From Angelakisella sp. (GTDB lineage: Bacteria; Bacillota; Clostridia; Oscillospirales; Ruminococcaceae), in assembly GCA_022794295.1 (NCBI GenBank), contig JAAWEO010000030.1, positions 1 through 17,485 on the forward strand: 17,485 bases of DNA, given 5' to 3'. This document shows, one piece after another, positions 1-7,070 of the stretch (positions are counted from its first letter, which is position 1; each line of letters opens with the position of its first letter). The notes below the pieces were generated by a model. The model saw only the letters and a program-made list of their open reading frames with translations, had not been told where the DNA came from and ran no database searches. A program made the position numbers and the translations under genes.

Positions 1-25
1 CGGAGGCTCGTTGGCCGGATAAGGT

Positions 26-157
26 GCTTTTTTCTGCGGAAAAAAGCGGTGCCCTTCGGGCTAAGGCCGCTTCGCGGCTATGGCCTGCGGGCCGGGGGTG
101 GAACGAGTTTAGTGCCTCCGGCGGAGCCGCTTCGCGGCAAACGCCGCCGGGCGGCGG
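26..157. repeat. Cluster of short G+C-rich hairpins upstream of rplS
   Basis: This stretch has no credible gene. It holds at least seven small inverted repeats in a row: an 8-bp stem 26-33/40-47 with T/A-rich arms, GCCC-TTC-GGGC at 51-61, GCCGC-TTC-GCGGC at 66-78, GGCC/GGCC at 82-93, CTCC/GGAG at 116-126, a second identical GCCGC-TTC-GCGGC at 126-138, and CGCCGC/GCGGCG at 142-156. AAGCGG at 44-49 can also pair with CCGCTT at 67-72, giving an alternative longer fold. Several loops are TTC or TTCG, which form very stable RNA tetraloops. It could be an intergenic repeat family of this genome or the 3' end and terminator region of a gene outside the window. The hairpins are directly visible; the function is unknown. 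Confidence 0.6.
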
Positions 158-221
158 GGGGATGGTTTTGGAGCGGCTTTTGTGCCTGCGGTGGCGGGTG
201 GAAGAAAAGTGCAAATTATGC

Positions 222-250
222 TTGCAATTCCTTTTTACCTGTGGTATAGT
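222..250 (+). promoter_or_regulatory. Sigma-A type promoter for rplS
   Basis: TTGCAA at 222-227 and TATAGT at 245-250 are separated by exactly 17 bases, and TGG precedes the -10 box (extended -10, TGn). The surrounding 205-255 is AT-rich within a GC-rich region. Transcription would begin near 257, leaving about 150 nt of untranslated leader before rplS. Confidence 0.75.
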
Positions 251-256
251 ATTAGG

Positions 257-407
257 GCATGAGAACTGCGGGGGGATTCTCCGCAGGTTTTGATGACGGT
301 TCTTAAAATTGATAAAATGAGGACCGGGAGATCAAACCGGACAGTCCGCTGCTTGCTGCCTTTGGTGCGGGGGTATGAATGTCCCGGATATTTTTAAGGA
401 GGATATT
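257..407 (+). promoter_or_regulatory. Structured 5' leader of rplS, possible L19 autoregulatory leader
   Basis: The leader between the predicted transcription start and the rplS start is long for a ribosomal protein gene and can fold into three hairpins. H1 is an eight-pair stem 266-273/279-286 with one G-T pair. H2 pairs GGACCGG at 321-327 with CCG plus GTCC in 337-347, with a bulge; an alternative is the palindrome CGGAC-A-GTCCG at 338-348. H3 is CGGG/CCCG at 368-371/383-386, ending ten bases before the ribosome binding site at 396-402. Ribosomal-protein leaders that bind L19 are known in Firmicutes. Assigning this one to that class is an inference from position and structure; I could not match a consensus. 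Confidence 0.45.
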
Positions 408-752
408 ATGGACGCATTGAAACTTATTTCCCAGGGCTGCCTGAAGGCGGACGCTCCCAAGGTGGAGATCGGTGACACCGTTCGGGTGCAGGTCCGCATC
501 AAGGAAGGGGAGAAGTCCCGGCTTCAGGCCTTCGAGGGCACTGTGATCGCCAAGAAGCACGGCGGCATCCACGAGACCTTTACCGTGCGGCGTATGTCCC
601 ACGGGGTGGGCGTGGAGCGTGTTTTCCCGGTCCATTCCCCCAACGTGGATTCGGTACAGCTGATCCGCAAGGGCCGTGTCCGCAGAAGCAAGCTCTATTA
701 TCTCCGCGACCGTGTCGGCAAGGCCGCCAAGGTCAAAGAGGCCATTCGCTAA
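408..752 (+). CDS. rplS: 50S ribosomal protein L19
   Basis: L19 is a 114-aa protein of the large ribosomal subunit that sits at the 30S-50S interface. The whole chain matches the family: the conserved segment GDTVRVQVRIKEGEKSRLQ, then FEGTVIA, then TFTVRR with GVGVERVFP, and the basic C-terminal part RRSKLYYLRDR. The start at 408 is chosen because AAGGAGG (396-402) lies five bases upstream and the protein then begins MDALKLIS, as L19 does. An earlier in-frame ATG at 375 would add 11 residues and has no good ribosome binding site. The gene has its own promoter and leader and is followed by an intrinsic terminator, so it may be expressed at a higher level than the genes downstream. In many Firmicutes trmD precedes rplS; here the upstream DNA is a hairpin cluster instead. 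Confidence 0.97.
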   Translation: MDALKLISQGCLKADAPKVEIGDTVRVQVRIKEGEKSRLQAFEGTVIAKKHGGIHETFTVRRMSHGVGVERVFPVHSPNVDSVQLIRKGRVRRSKLYYLRDRVGKAAKVKEAIR

Positions 753-772
753 AAACCAAAGGGATCTGTGTG

Positions 773-804
773 AAAGGGGACAGGGGGACTGTCCCCTTTT
801 GTTT
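773..804 (+). terminator. Intrinsic terminator after rplS
   Basis: A perfect 11-bp stem (AAAGGGGACAG at 773-783 with CTGTCCCCTTT at 789-799, loop GGGGA) is followed by TTTTGTTT at 797-804. It lies 20 bases after the rplS stop codon. The A-rich 5' arm means it could also act on the opposite strand, although no opposing gene is seen. The core GGGGACAG/CTGTCCCC resembles common intergenic palindromes in bacterial genomes, so it may be a repeat recruited as a terminator. Confidence 0.8.
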
Positions 805-820
805 CGATAGGGGAAAAAGG

Positions 821-1312
821 ATGGATACGACGCGTTTTCAGGACTTCCAAAGGGGCCTGCGGGCCAAGCTCCCGGCGGCGGTGGACAGGATCCTGGCCCG
901 GGCAAGGGGCAGGGACTGCTGCCTTATCGGCTTTTTGACCACCGACGATTTTTACGGCTGCTATCTGGCCTGGGATACCACCGGCAGCATCGACCAGTAT
1001 TTTGAATGGGACCAGCTCGAGACCGAGACCGATTTCCTCTACCAGCCCCTGGTGGATGTGGTGGAGGCCAGCACGGATGTGGACTTTTGCAGCGCCTCCC
1101 CCCAGAAGTGGGCCTTTGCCGAGGCCTTTCTGAGGGTGCTGGAGGAGAGCATCCGGGCGGTTCCCGATCAGGTTTTTGAGAAGAATGGCTTCCGTCGGGA
1201 GGACGTCCTTTTCCTCTCTGCCATGACCGACGGGGACTATGTGGAGGAGATGATGAACGCCTCCCTGGGGATGTTTAACAGCAAGGACACCCTGGCCCGC
1301 TATGATTTGTGA
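821..1312 (+). CDS. DUF4303-like uncharacterised protein
   Basis: This 163-residue soluble protein has no signal peptide or membrane segment. It is acidic and rich in aromatic residues: CLIGFLTTDDFYGCYLAWDT at residues 34-53, then a DQYFEWDQLE segment and a QPLVDVVEAS segment. The C-terminal part contains VFEKNGFRREDVLFLSAMTD. The layout resembles the DUF4303 family, whose function is unknown; some relatives occur near toxin/immunity loci, but nothing here indicates that role. The start at 821 is preferred because AGGGG (809-813) lies seven bases upstream; a GTG at 770 would place the N-terminus inside the rplS terminator. The stop is 38 bases before lepB, so the two are probably co-transcribed. 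The family assignment is from memory of its pattern and is tentative. Confidence 0.6.
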   Translation: MDTTRFQDFQRGLRAKLPAAVDRILARARGRDCCLIGFLTTDDFYGCYLAWDTTGSIDQYFEWDQLETETDFLYQPLVDVVEASTDVDFCSASPQKWAFAEAFLRVLEESIRAVPDQVFEKNGFRREDVLFLSAMTDGDYVEEMMNASLGMFNSKDTLARYDL

Positions 1313-1350
1313 CAGGACCGATTTTTAACACCGGGAAGGGAGGGGACCCC

Positions 1351-1947
1351 ATGGGTCCGGAGGATGTGGAGATCGAACAGCTGATGGACAACGGCTCGGA
1401 CGCCCTGACCCCGGAGCAGGCCTATTCCCTGAAAAGCTCCCTCCGGGAGCTGCTCTGGGTGCTGCTGGCGGCGGTGCTGCTGGCCGGGGTCTTTCTGGTC
1501 TTTTTCCGGGCCTCCCTGGTGCGGGGCAGCTCCATGGAGCCCACCCTTCGCAATGGGGACTGCCTCTTTGTCCGGACTGTGGGGTACCATGCCCCGGAAT
1601 ACGGCGACATCGTGGCGGTAAAGGCCAAGGACCAAAAAAACAAGCACCTGATCAAGCGGGTCATCGCTCTGGGGGGGGATACCGTCCAGATCGATTTCGA
1701 GGCCGGGATGGTCTTTGTCAACGGCCAGCTGCTGGAGGAGCCCTACCTGGCCGAGCCCACCCACCTGGCCGGGGATGTGTCCTTCCCGGTGACGGTGCCC
1801 TCCGGCTGCTGCTTTGTCCTGGGGGACAACCGCAACCATTCCCAGGACAGCCGCAGCTCCGTCCTGGGCTTTGTCCCCCTGGAGGATATCGAGGGGAAGG
1901 CGGTTTTCCGCTTCGCCCCCTTTTCGGCCTTTGGGCCGGTCGGATGA
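1351..1947 (+). CDS. lepB: Signal peptidase I
   Basis: This membrane-bound serine protease removes signal peptides from exported proteins. In the 198-aa product, a cytoplasmic acidic N-terminus of about 30 residues leads to one transmembrane helix (about 34-52). The S26 motifs follow: box B GSSMEPTL with nucleophile Ser61, box D with KRVIALGGD and general-base Lys102, and box E GDNRNHSQDSR at 158-168. The single helix and small size fit the Gram-positive type rather than the larger E. coli enzyme. The start at 1351 has AAGGGAGGGG five bases upstream. An in-frame GTG at 1309 overlaps the previous stop codon but has no comparable site. rbgA begins 40 bases downstream, and the lepB-rbgA-rnhB order is common in Clostridia. 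Confidence 0.96.
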   Translation: MGPEDVEIEQLMDNGSDALTPEQAYSLKSSLRELLWVLLAAVLLAGVFLVFFRASLVRGSSMEPTLRNGDCLFVRTVGYHAPEYGDIVAVKAKDQKNKHLIKRVIALGGDTVQIDFEAGMVFVNGQLLEEPYLAEPTHLAGDVSFPVTVPSGCCFVLGDNRNHSQDSRSSVLGFVPLEDIEGKAVFRFAPFSAFGPVG

Positions 1948-1987
1948 TCAGATAAACAGACCTGGTAATAGAGAGAGGAGTGTTCCC

Positions 1988-2866
1988 ATGGCAGAGATCC
2001 TGCCGGTGCAGTGGTTCCCCGGCCATATGGCAAAGACACGGCGGCTGATGCAGGCAAACCTGAAGCTGGTGGACCTGGTGGTGGAGCTGACCGACGCCCG
2101 CATCCCCCAAAGCAGCCGCAACCCGGAGATCGACCGGCTGCTGGGGAAAAAGCCCCGGATGCTCCTTTTGAACAAAAGCGATTCCGCCAACGAGGAGGAG
2201 ACCCGCCGCTGGCTGCGGTGGTATAAGGACCGGGGCATCCCCGCCATGGCCGCCGACTGCCGCACCGGCAAGGGGTTGGGCCAGTTCCTGCCCATGGTGC
2301 GGTCCGTCCTGGGGGAAAGGATCGCCCAGTGGGAGCAGAAGGGAATGGGGGGCCGCCCCATCCGCCTGATGATCGTGGGCATCCCCAATGTGGGCAAGTC
2401 CTCCCTGATCAACCGCCTGGCCGGCAGCAAGCGGGCCAAGGTGGAGGACCGCCCCGGGGTCACCCGGGGGAAGCAGTGGGTCTCCCTTTCCGGGGGGATC
2501 GAGCTGCTGGACATGCCCGGGGTCCTCTGGCCCAAGTTCGAGGATCCCCAGGCCGGGGAGCGCCTGGCCTTTGTGGGCTCGGTGAAGGACGATGTCCTGG
2601 ACGTGGAGCACCTGGCGGTCCGCCTTTTGGAGGTGCTGGCCCCCCGGGAGGGGGAGAAGCTTGCCGCCCGGTACCGCCTTGCCCCGGAGGAGGTGGCGGA
2701 GCTGGACCCCTTTGACCTTTTGGAGGCCATCGGCCGGAAGCGGGGGATGCTCCTGCCCGGCGGCCGGGTGAATACCGAGCGGGCCGCCATCACCGTGGTG
2801 GACGAGTTCCGGGGGGGTCAGTGGGGCCCCATCACCCTGGAGCCCTGTCCGGAAGGGGAGGGGTAA
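1988..2866 (+). CDS. rbgA: Ribosome biogenesis GTPase RbgA (YlqF)
   Basis: RbgA is a GTPase needed for late assembly of the 50S subunit in Firmicutes. The 292-aa chain starts with the family signature WFPGHM at residues 9-14 and has the circularly permuted motif order of the YlqF/YawG group: G4 NKSD at 62-65 comes first, then G1 GIPNVGKS at 131-138, a G2 threonine in RPGVTRG, and G3 DMPG at 175-178. A C-terminal helical region follows. The start at 1988 has AGGAG (1976-1980) seven bases upstream. An open frame reading further back inside lepB is not used. The gene ends one base before the start of the rnhB fusion, which suggests coupled translation. Its neighbour rplS encodes another 50S component, in line with a ribosome-linked cluster. 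Confidence 0.96.
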   Translation: MAEILPVQWFPGHMAKTRRLMQANLKLVDLVVELTDARIPQSSRNPEIDRLLGKKPRMLLLNKSDSANEEETRRWLRWYKDRGIPAMAADCRTGKGLGQFLPMVRSVLGERIAQWEQKGMGGRPIRLMIVGIPNVGKSSLINRLAGSKRAKVEDRPGVTRGKQWVSLSGGIELLDMPGVLWPKFEDPQAGERLAFVGSVKDDVLDVEHLAVRLLEVLAPREGEKLAARYRLAPEEVAELDPFDLLEAIGRKRGMLLPGGRVNTERAAITVVDEFRGGQWGPITLEPCPEGEG

Positions 2867-2867
2867 T

Positions 2868-3869
2868 ATGGGACCGTCTGCCCTTTGGGAGTTTGACCGG
2901 GGCTTCGGCGTCCCCCTCTGCGGCCTGGATGAGGCCGGGCGGGGCCCCCTGGCGGGGCCGGTCTATGCCGCCTGTGTCATTCTAAAGCCGGGGGCAGAGA
3001 TCCCCGGCCTCAACGATTCCAAAAAGCTTACCGAGAAGCGCCGGGAGGCGGTTTTCGAGGATATCCTGGGGAACGGCAAGGCCTGGTTCGGCATCGGGAG
3101 CGCCTCCCCGGAGGAGATCGACCGCATCAACATTTTACAGGCCACCTTCCTTGCCATGAACCGGGCCTACGCCATGATGCTGGCAGGGGAGGGGGTACCG
3201 GAGGAATTTCTCCCGCGGCTGGCCCTGGTGGATGGCAACCGGGACCCCGGCCTCCCTCTGGAGACCCGGACGGTGGTCAAGGGGGACGGAAGCTCCGCCG
3301 CCATCGCCGCCGCCTCGGTGCTGGCTAAGGTGAGCCGGGACCGCTGCATGATGGAGCTGGATACCCTCTACCCCCAGTACCGGCTGGCACAGCACAAGGG
3401 CTACCCCACAAGGCTCCACTACCAGCTGCTGGAGCAGTACGGCGTCTCCCCCATCCACCGCCGCTCCTTTTTAAGGAACCTGGAGCAGCACCGCCAGACC
3501 GCCGCCCAGCAGGCAGGAAGGGCAGGGGAGGAGTACACCGCCGGCTGGCTTGCCCGCCAGGGGTACACCGTCCTGGAACGGAATTGGCGCTGCCGGTGGG
3601 GAGAGGTGGATATCATCGCCCAAAAGGGGCAGACCGCCGCCTTTGTGGAGGTAAAGACCCGGGCCCCCGGGGCCATGACAGGCCCCCTGGAGGCGGTGGA
3701 CCGGAAAAAGCGGGAGCGGCTGCTGAAGACCGCCGGCGCCTGGCTTTCCGCCGCGGGCGGGGAACTCCAGCCCCGGATGGACGTGGCGGCGGTGACGGTG
3801 ACAGAGGAACAGGGCCGGGAGCTGATCTCCGCCTTTGACTACTACGAATCGGCATTCGAAAAGGAGTAA
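2868..3869 (+). CDS. rnhB: Fused RNase HII and YraN/UPF0102 nuclease-like protein
   Basis: The 333-aa product is two complete domains in one frame. Residues about 15-205 are RNase HII, which cuts the RNA strand of RNA-DNA hybrids and starts removal of misincorporated ribonucleotides. It shows DEAGRGPLAGPV with Asp21 and Glu22, NDSKKL at 49-54, Asp122 in LVDGN, Asp140 in KGDG, HKGYPT at 176-181 and HRRSF at 197-201. Residues about 217-330 are a YraN (UPF0102) domain, a restriction-endonuclease-like fold of unclear role, with GEVDII at 245-250 and EVKTR at 261-265. Only about 15 residues separate the domains. In most bacteria these are separate genes, often adjacent, so this is a natural fusion candidate. 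The start at 2868 follows AGGGGAGGGG by four bases. All four RNase HII acidic residues are intact. Confidence 0.93.
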   Translation: MGPSALWEFDRGFGVPLCGLDEAGRGPLAGPVYAACVILKPGAEIPGLNDSKKLTEKRREAVFEDILGNGKAWFGIGSASPEEIDRINILQATFLAMNRAYAMMLAGEGVPEEFLPRLALVDGNRDPGLPLETRTVVKGDGSSAAIAAASVLAKVSRDRCMMELDTLYPQYRLAQHKGYPTRLHYQLLEQYGVSPIHRRSFLRNLEQHRQTAAQQAGRAGEEYTAGWLARQGYTVLERNWRCRWGEVDIIAQKGQTAAFVEVKTRAPGAMTGPLEAVDRKKRERLLKTAGAWLSAAGGELQPRMDVAAVTVTEEQGRELISAFDYYESAFEKE

Positions 3870-3874
3870 TGGAT

Positions 3875-4870
3875 ATGGGGCATCCGCGTTTTTTTGACTT
3901 TCACTGCGACACCATCACCCGGGAGAAGGGGGCTGCCCCCGATGTGAGCGATTTTTTCCTCCACCCGGGCAGCGAGGCATCCCTGGTGGACAACGGCTTT
4001 CACATCGATCTGAACCGCCTGCCCCAGCAGTGGGACTGGGCCCAGGTCTTTGCCATCTTTGTCCCCGACGAGTTCCGGGGGCAGCAGGCCGTGGACTACT
4101 TTGAACGCTGCGCCACCGCCTTCCGGCGGGCTATGGACCGCCACTCCGGTCTGATCCGCCAGGTCCGCACCCCGGAGGAGGCCCGGGAGGCCCTGTCCGG
4201 GGGCCTTCGGGCCGCGGTGCTGGCGGTGGAGGGCGGGGCCGCCCTGGGGGGCCGCCTGGAGATGCTGGACCGCCTGTGGGAAACGGGGGTGCGGATGATG
4301 ACCCTCACCTGGAACGCCAAAAACGAGATCGGCAGCGGCAGCGAAAGCCAGGAGGGCCTCACCCCCTTCGGCCGCCAGGTGGTGGCCCGGATGGAGGAGC
4401 TGGGGATGATGGTGGATGTCTCCCACCTGAACGACCCCGGCTTCTGGGAGGTGGCCAAGCTGGCCCGCCGCCCCTTCCTGGCCACCCACTCGGACAGCCG
4501 GGCGGTGCGGGACCACAGCCGGAACCTTACCGACCAGCAGTTCAAGGCCATCCGGGACCTGGGGGGCGTGGTGGGCATCAACTTCTGTACCATGTTCCTG
4601 GCCGATGTGGAGATGGGCCGCCGTGAGGTGACCAAGGACCAGCTGATGGCCCACATCCTTCACTTCCTGGACCTGGGGGGCGAGGACACCGTCGTTCTGG
4701 GCTCCGATTTTGACGGGGCCACCCTCCCCGCCTTTCTGGAGGGGGCCGGGGACCTGGGGGTCCTCCGGGAGCTGATGCTGGACGCCGGCCTGGGGGAAGC
4801 ACTCACCGATAAGCTCTGCTTTCAGAACGCTATGGACTTCTGGAAGCGGTACGAAAGCACGTCATTGTAA
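3875..4870 (+). CDS. Membrane dipeptidase-family metallopeptidase (M19)
   Basis: A 331-aa zinc peptidase of the M19 (renal dipeptidase) family, which hydrolyses dipeptides including some with a D-amino acid at the C-terminal position. The metal-ligand pattern is complete: HCDT with His10 and Asp12, Glu119 in AVEGG, His184 in VSHLND, His205 in ATHSDS, and Asp278 in GSDFDG. His214 in the DHSRNLTD segment is also conserved in the family. No signal peptide or anchor is visible, so it is probably cytoplasmic despite the family name. Two starts are possible. AAGGAG at 3861-3866 is only two bases from the ATG at 3869, which overlaps the upstream stop, but eight bases from the ATG at 3875, so 3875 is preferred. 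The substrate is not predictable from sequence. Confidence 0.93.
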   Translation: MGHPRFFDFHCDTITREKGAAPDVSDFFLHPGSEASLVDNGFHIDLNRLPQQWDWAQVFAIFVPDEFRGQQAVDYFERCATAFRRAMDRHSGLIRQVRTPEEAREALSGGLRAAVLAVEGGAALGGRLEMLDRLWETGVRMMTLTWNAKNEIGSGSESQEGLTPFGRQVVARMEELGMMVDVSHLNDPGFWEVAKLARRPFLATHSDSRAVRDHSRNLTDQQFKAIRDLGGVVGINFCTMFLADVEMGRREVTKDQLMAHILHFLDLGGEDTVVLGSDFDGATLPAFLEGAGDLGVLRELMLDAGLGEALTDKLCFQNAMDFWKRYESTSL

Positions 4871-4882
4871 AGAGGTGACCCA

Positions 4883-5242
4883 ATGATCCTGTACCGCCCT
4901 GTGGGCACAAAGGAGCTGGAGCTGATCCGGGAAAGCGGCTGGACCCGCTACCCGCCCCGCCTGCCGGAGCAGCCTATTTTTTATCCGGTGCTGGAGGAGG
5001 AATACGCCCGCCAGATCGCCCGGGACTGGAACGCAAGGTATCACGACGACCACCGGGGCTATGTCACCCGGTTCGAGGTGGAGGACGAGTTTGTCCGGCG
5101 GTATGAGGTCCACACCGTGGGGGCGGCCCTCCACCGGGAGCTTTGGATCCCGGCAGAGGAACAGGAGGAGTTCCAGTGCCATTTCACCGGCAGGATACAG
5201 GTCGTCGGAGAGTACACCGGCGGCAGTGGGGAACCGGTGTAA
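4883..5242 (+). CDS. Small conserved protein of unknown function
   Basis: A 119-aa soluble protein beginning MILYRPVGTKELELI, with PPRLPEQPIFYPVL at about 24-37, YARQIARDW at about 41-49, GYVTRFEVED, and HRELWIPAEEQEEF at about 83-96. I recognise this as a widespread small bacterial family sometimes named ADP-ribosylation/crystallin J1 in databases. That name is inherited and does not establish an activity; no catalytic motif of an ADP-ribosylglycohydrolase is visible. The arrangement (YRPVG-x-ELELI then FEV-DEFVRRYEVHTVG) could be a small substrate-binding or toxin-like fold, but this is guesswork. AGAGGTG lies five bases before the ATG. It sits 12 bases after the dipeptidase stop and 44 bases before thrC, so it is probably in the same transcript. 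Confidence 0.75.
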   Translation: MILYRPVGTKELELIRESGWTRYPPRLPEQPIFYPVLEEEYARQIARDWNARYHDDHRGYVTRFEVEDEFVRRYEVHTVGAALHRELWIPAEEQEEFQCHFTGRIQVVGEYTGGSGEPV

Positions 5243-5286
5243 ATCGATCACACGGAACACGGAAAAGGAATACGAGGTGTGTCAAG

Positions 5287-6774
5287 ATGAACTACACAAG
5301 CACAAGGGACAACAGCCGGCAGGTCACCGCGGCAGAGGCCATCGTTCAGGGCATCTCCCCGGAGGGCGGGCTTTTTGTCCCCAAGACCATGCCGTCCCTG
5401 ACAGAGCAGGACCTGGCCGCCCTGTCCCAAATGAGCTACACAGAGAGGGCCCAGTGGGTCCTGGAAGGGTTCCTGCCGGAGTGGACCGGGGAGGAGCTCT
5501 CCGCCGCCATTGAGGCCGCCTATGGCGGGGACCGCTTTGAGGATGGGGACCCCGCCCCTCTCTCCCGCCTGGACGAAAGCTGCTACCTTTTGGAGCTGTG
5601 GCACGGGCCCACCTGCGCCTTCAAGGACATGGCCCTCCAGCTGCTGCCCAAGCTTTTGCCGGCTGCGGCAAAAAAAAGCGGCTGCGGCAAGGAGATCGCC
5701 ATTTTGGTGGCTACCTCCGGGGACACGGGCAAGGCCGCCCTGGAGGGCTTCCGGGATGTCCCCGGCACCCGCATCCAGGTCTTTTACCCGGAGGACGGGG
5801 TGAGCCCCATGCAGAAGCGCCAGATGACCACCCAGCAGGGGGAGAATGTTTCGGTGGTGGGCATCCGGGGCAACTTTGACGACGCCCAAAGCGGGGTAAA
5901 GAGGATCTTCGGGGACGGGCAGATGGCAAAGACCCTGGGGGAGCGGGGCTTCTCCCTGTCCAGCGCCAACTCCATCAACTGGGGGCGGCTGGTGCCCCAG
6001 ATCGTCTACTACATCAGCGCCTACTGCCAGCTGCTGGCGGACGGGGAGCTCCAGCCAGGGGAGCAGGTGAATTTCTGTGTCCCCACCGGCAACTTCGGCA
6101 ACATCCTGGCAGGGTACTACGCCAAGGAGATGGGTCTGCCGGTAAAAACCTTCCTCTGTGCCAGCAACCGGAACAACGTCCTCACCGATTTTATCGCTAC
6201 CGGCCGGTACGACCGCAACCGCACCTTCTACACCACCACCTCCCCCTCCATGGATATTCTCATTTCCAGCAACCTGGAGCGCCTGGTCTACCTGCTCACC
6301 GGCCGGAACGACGCCGAGACCCGGGAGAAGATGAAGGCCCTGGGGGAGACAGGGGTCTACCAGCTTACCGGGGCGGAGCTTTCCGCCCTCCAAAGGGAGT
6401 TTTACGGCGGCTGCTGCGGCGACGAGGATGCAGCCCAGACCATCCGGGAGACCTTCCGGGAATACTCCTACCTTTGCGACCCCCATACTGCCGTTGCCAT
6501 GAACGTCTGGAAGCAGTATCGGAAAAGGACCGGGGACCAGACCAAGACCATCATCCTTTCCACCGCCAGCCCCTACAAGTTCGGGGACACGGTGCTGGCC
6601 GCCCTGGGGGAGACCTGCCCCGGGGACGACTTCGCCCGCCTGGAGGCCCTGGAGCGAATCTCCGGCCTGCCAGTACCCGCCTCCCTGGCGGCCCTCCGGG
6701 ATGCCCGCCGCCGCTTCGAGGAGGTCTGCACCCCCGAGGAGATGGGAGAACAGGTACTAAGCTTCCTACAATAG
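5287..6774 (+). CDS. thrC: Threonine synthase
   Basis: Threonine synthase converts O-phosphohomoserine to threonine with pyridoxal phosphate (PLP), the last step of threonine synthesis. The 495-aa product has the N-terminal threonine-synthase domain (residues about 1-90), then the fold-type II PLP core. Lys113 in GPTCAFKDMALQ is the PLP lysine, ATSGDTGK is at 142-149, and PTGNFGN at 266-272 contacts the cofactor phosphate. The length fits the longer bacterial/fungal type. The start at 5287 is set by GAGGTG (5274-5279) seven bases upstream; the same frame is open further back into the previous gene but lacks a start with a site. hom and thrB are not nearby, so the pathway genes are split. A gene-free hairpin region follows. 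Confidence 0.96.
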   Translation: MNYTSTRDNSRQVTAAEAIVQGISPEGGLFVPKTMPSLTEQDLAALSQMSYTERAQWVLEGFLPEWTGEELSAAIEAAYGGDRFEDGDPAPLSRLDESCYLLELWHGPTCAFKDMALQLLPKLLPAAAKKSGCGKEIAILVATSGDTGKAALEGFRDVPGTRIQVFYPEDGVSPMQKRQMTTQQGENVSVVGIRGNFDDAQSGVKRIFGDGQMAKTLGERGFSLSSANSINWGRLVPQIVYYISAYCQLLADGELQPGEQVNFCVPTGNFGNILAGYYAKEMGLPVKTFLCASNRNNVLTDFIATGRYDRNRTFYTTTSPSMDILISSNLERLVYLLTGRNDAETREKMKALGETGVYQLTGAELSALQREFYGGCCGDEDAAQTIRETFREYSYLCDPHTAVAMNVWKQYRKRTGDQTKTIILSTASPYKFGDTVLAALGETCPGDDFARLEALERISGLPVPASLAALRDARRRFEEVCTPEEMGEQVLSFLQ

Positions 6775-7000
6775 CTAACAGCCCTATCCGCCCAAGTCTC
6801 CAGGCACACACTTGCACCCCGCACACACCCTCGTAGGGTCTAAAGTTTAGGGCCGCCCTTTACAAAGGGCGGCAGGTCCAGGGCGGCGCCCTGGTCGCTC
6901 CCCGCAGGGAGCGAAATTCTTTATACGGAGTGAGCATTTCTGCCGCCGCAGCGGCGTCTCGGAGCGCAACTGCCCCATAGGGGCAGCTCTTAGCGCGGAG

Positions 7001-7047
7001 AGGCTTTGCTCCTTTCTTTTTGCGATAGAAAAAGAAAGGAGAAGCCT
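7001..7047. repeat. Long inverted repeat, 13-bp core
   Basis: CTCCTTTCTTTTT (7009-7021) is perfectly complementary to 7029-7041 around a 7-base loop. The pairing continues after a two-base bulge (TG, 7007-7008) with AGGCTT (7001-7006) against AAGCCT (7042-7047), giving 19 pairs. It is the strongest stem in the cluster. There is no T-run after the 3' arm on either strand, so it does not look like a standard terminator; the pyrimidine/purine arms could form a cruciform in DNA or a stable RNA stem. Confidence 0.75.
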
Positions 7048-7070
7048 GCTCGCCTCCTCCCCAGCTGCCC

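Noticed and set aside
24..293. 89-aa plus-strand open frame over the hairpin cluster and rplS promoter
   Set aside because: It runs through inverted repeats and the promoter, is low-complexity, and has no ribosome binding site.
770..820. GTG start for the DUF4303-like gene
   Set aside because: It would put the first 17 codons inside the rplS terminator hairpin; the ATG at 821 has a better-placed ribosome binding site.
1309..1350. GTG start of lepB overlapping the previous stop
   Set aside because: The ATG at 1351 has AAGGGAGGGG five bases upstream and gives a normal N-terminus; the GTG has no comparable site.
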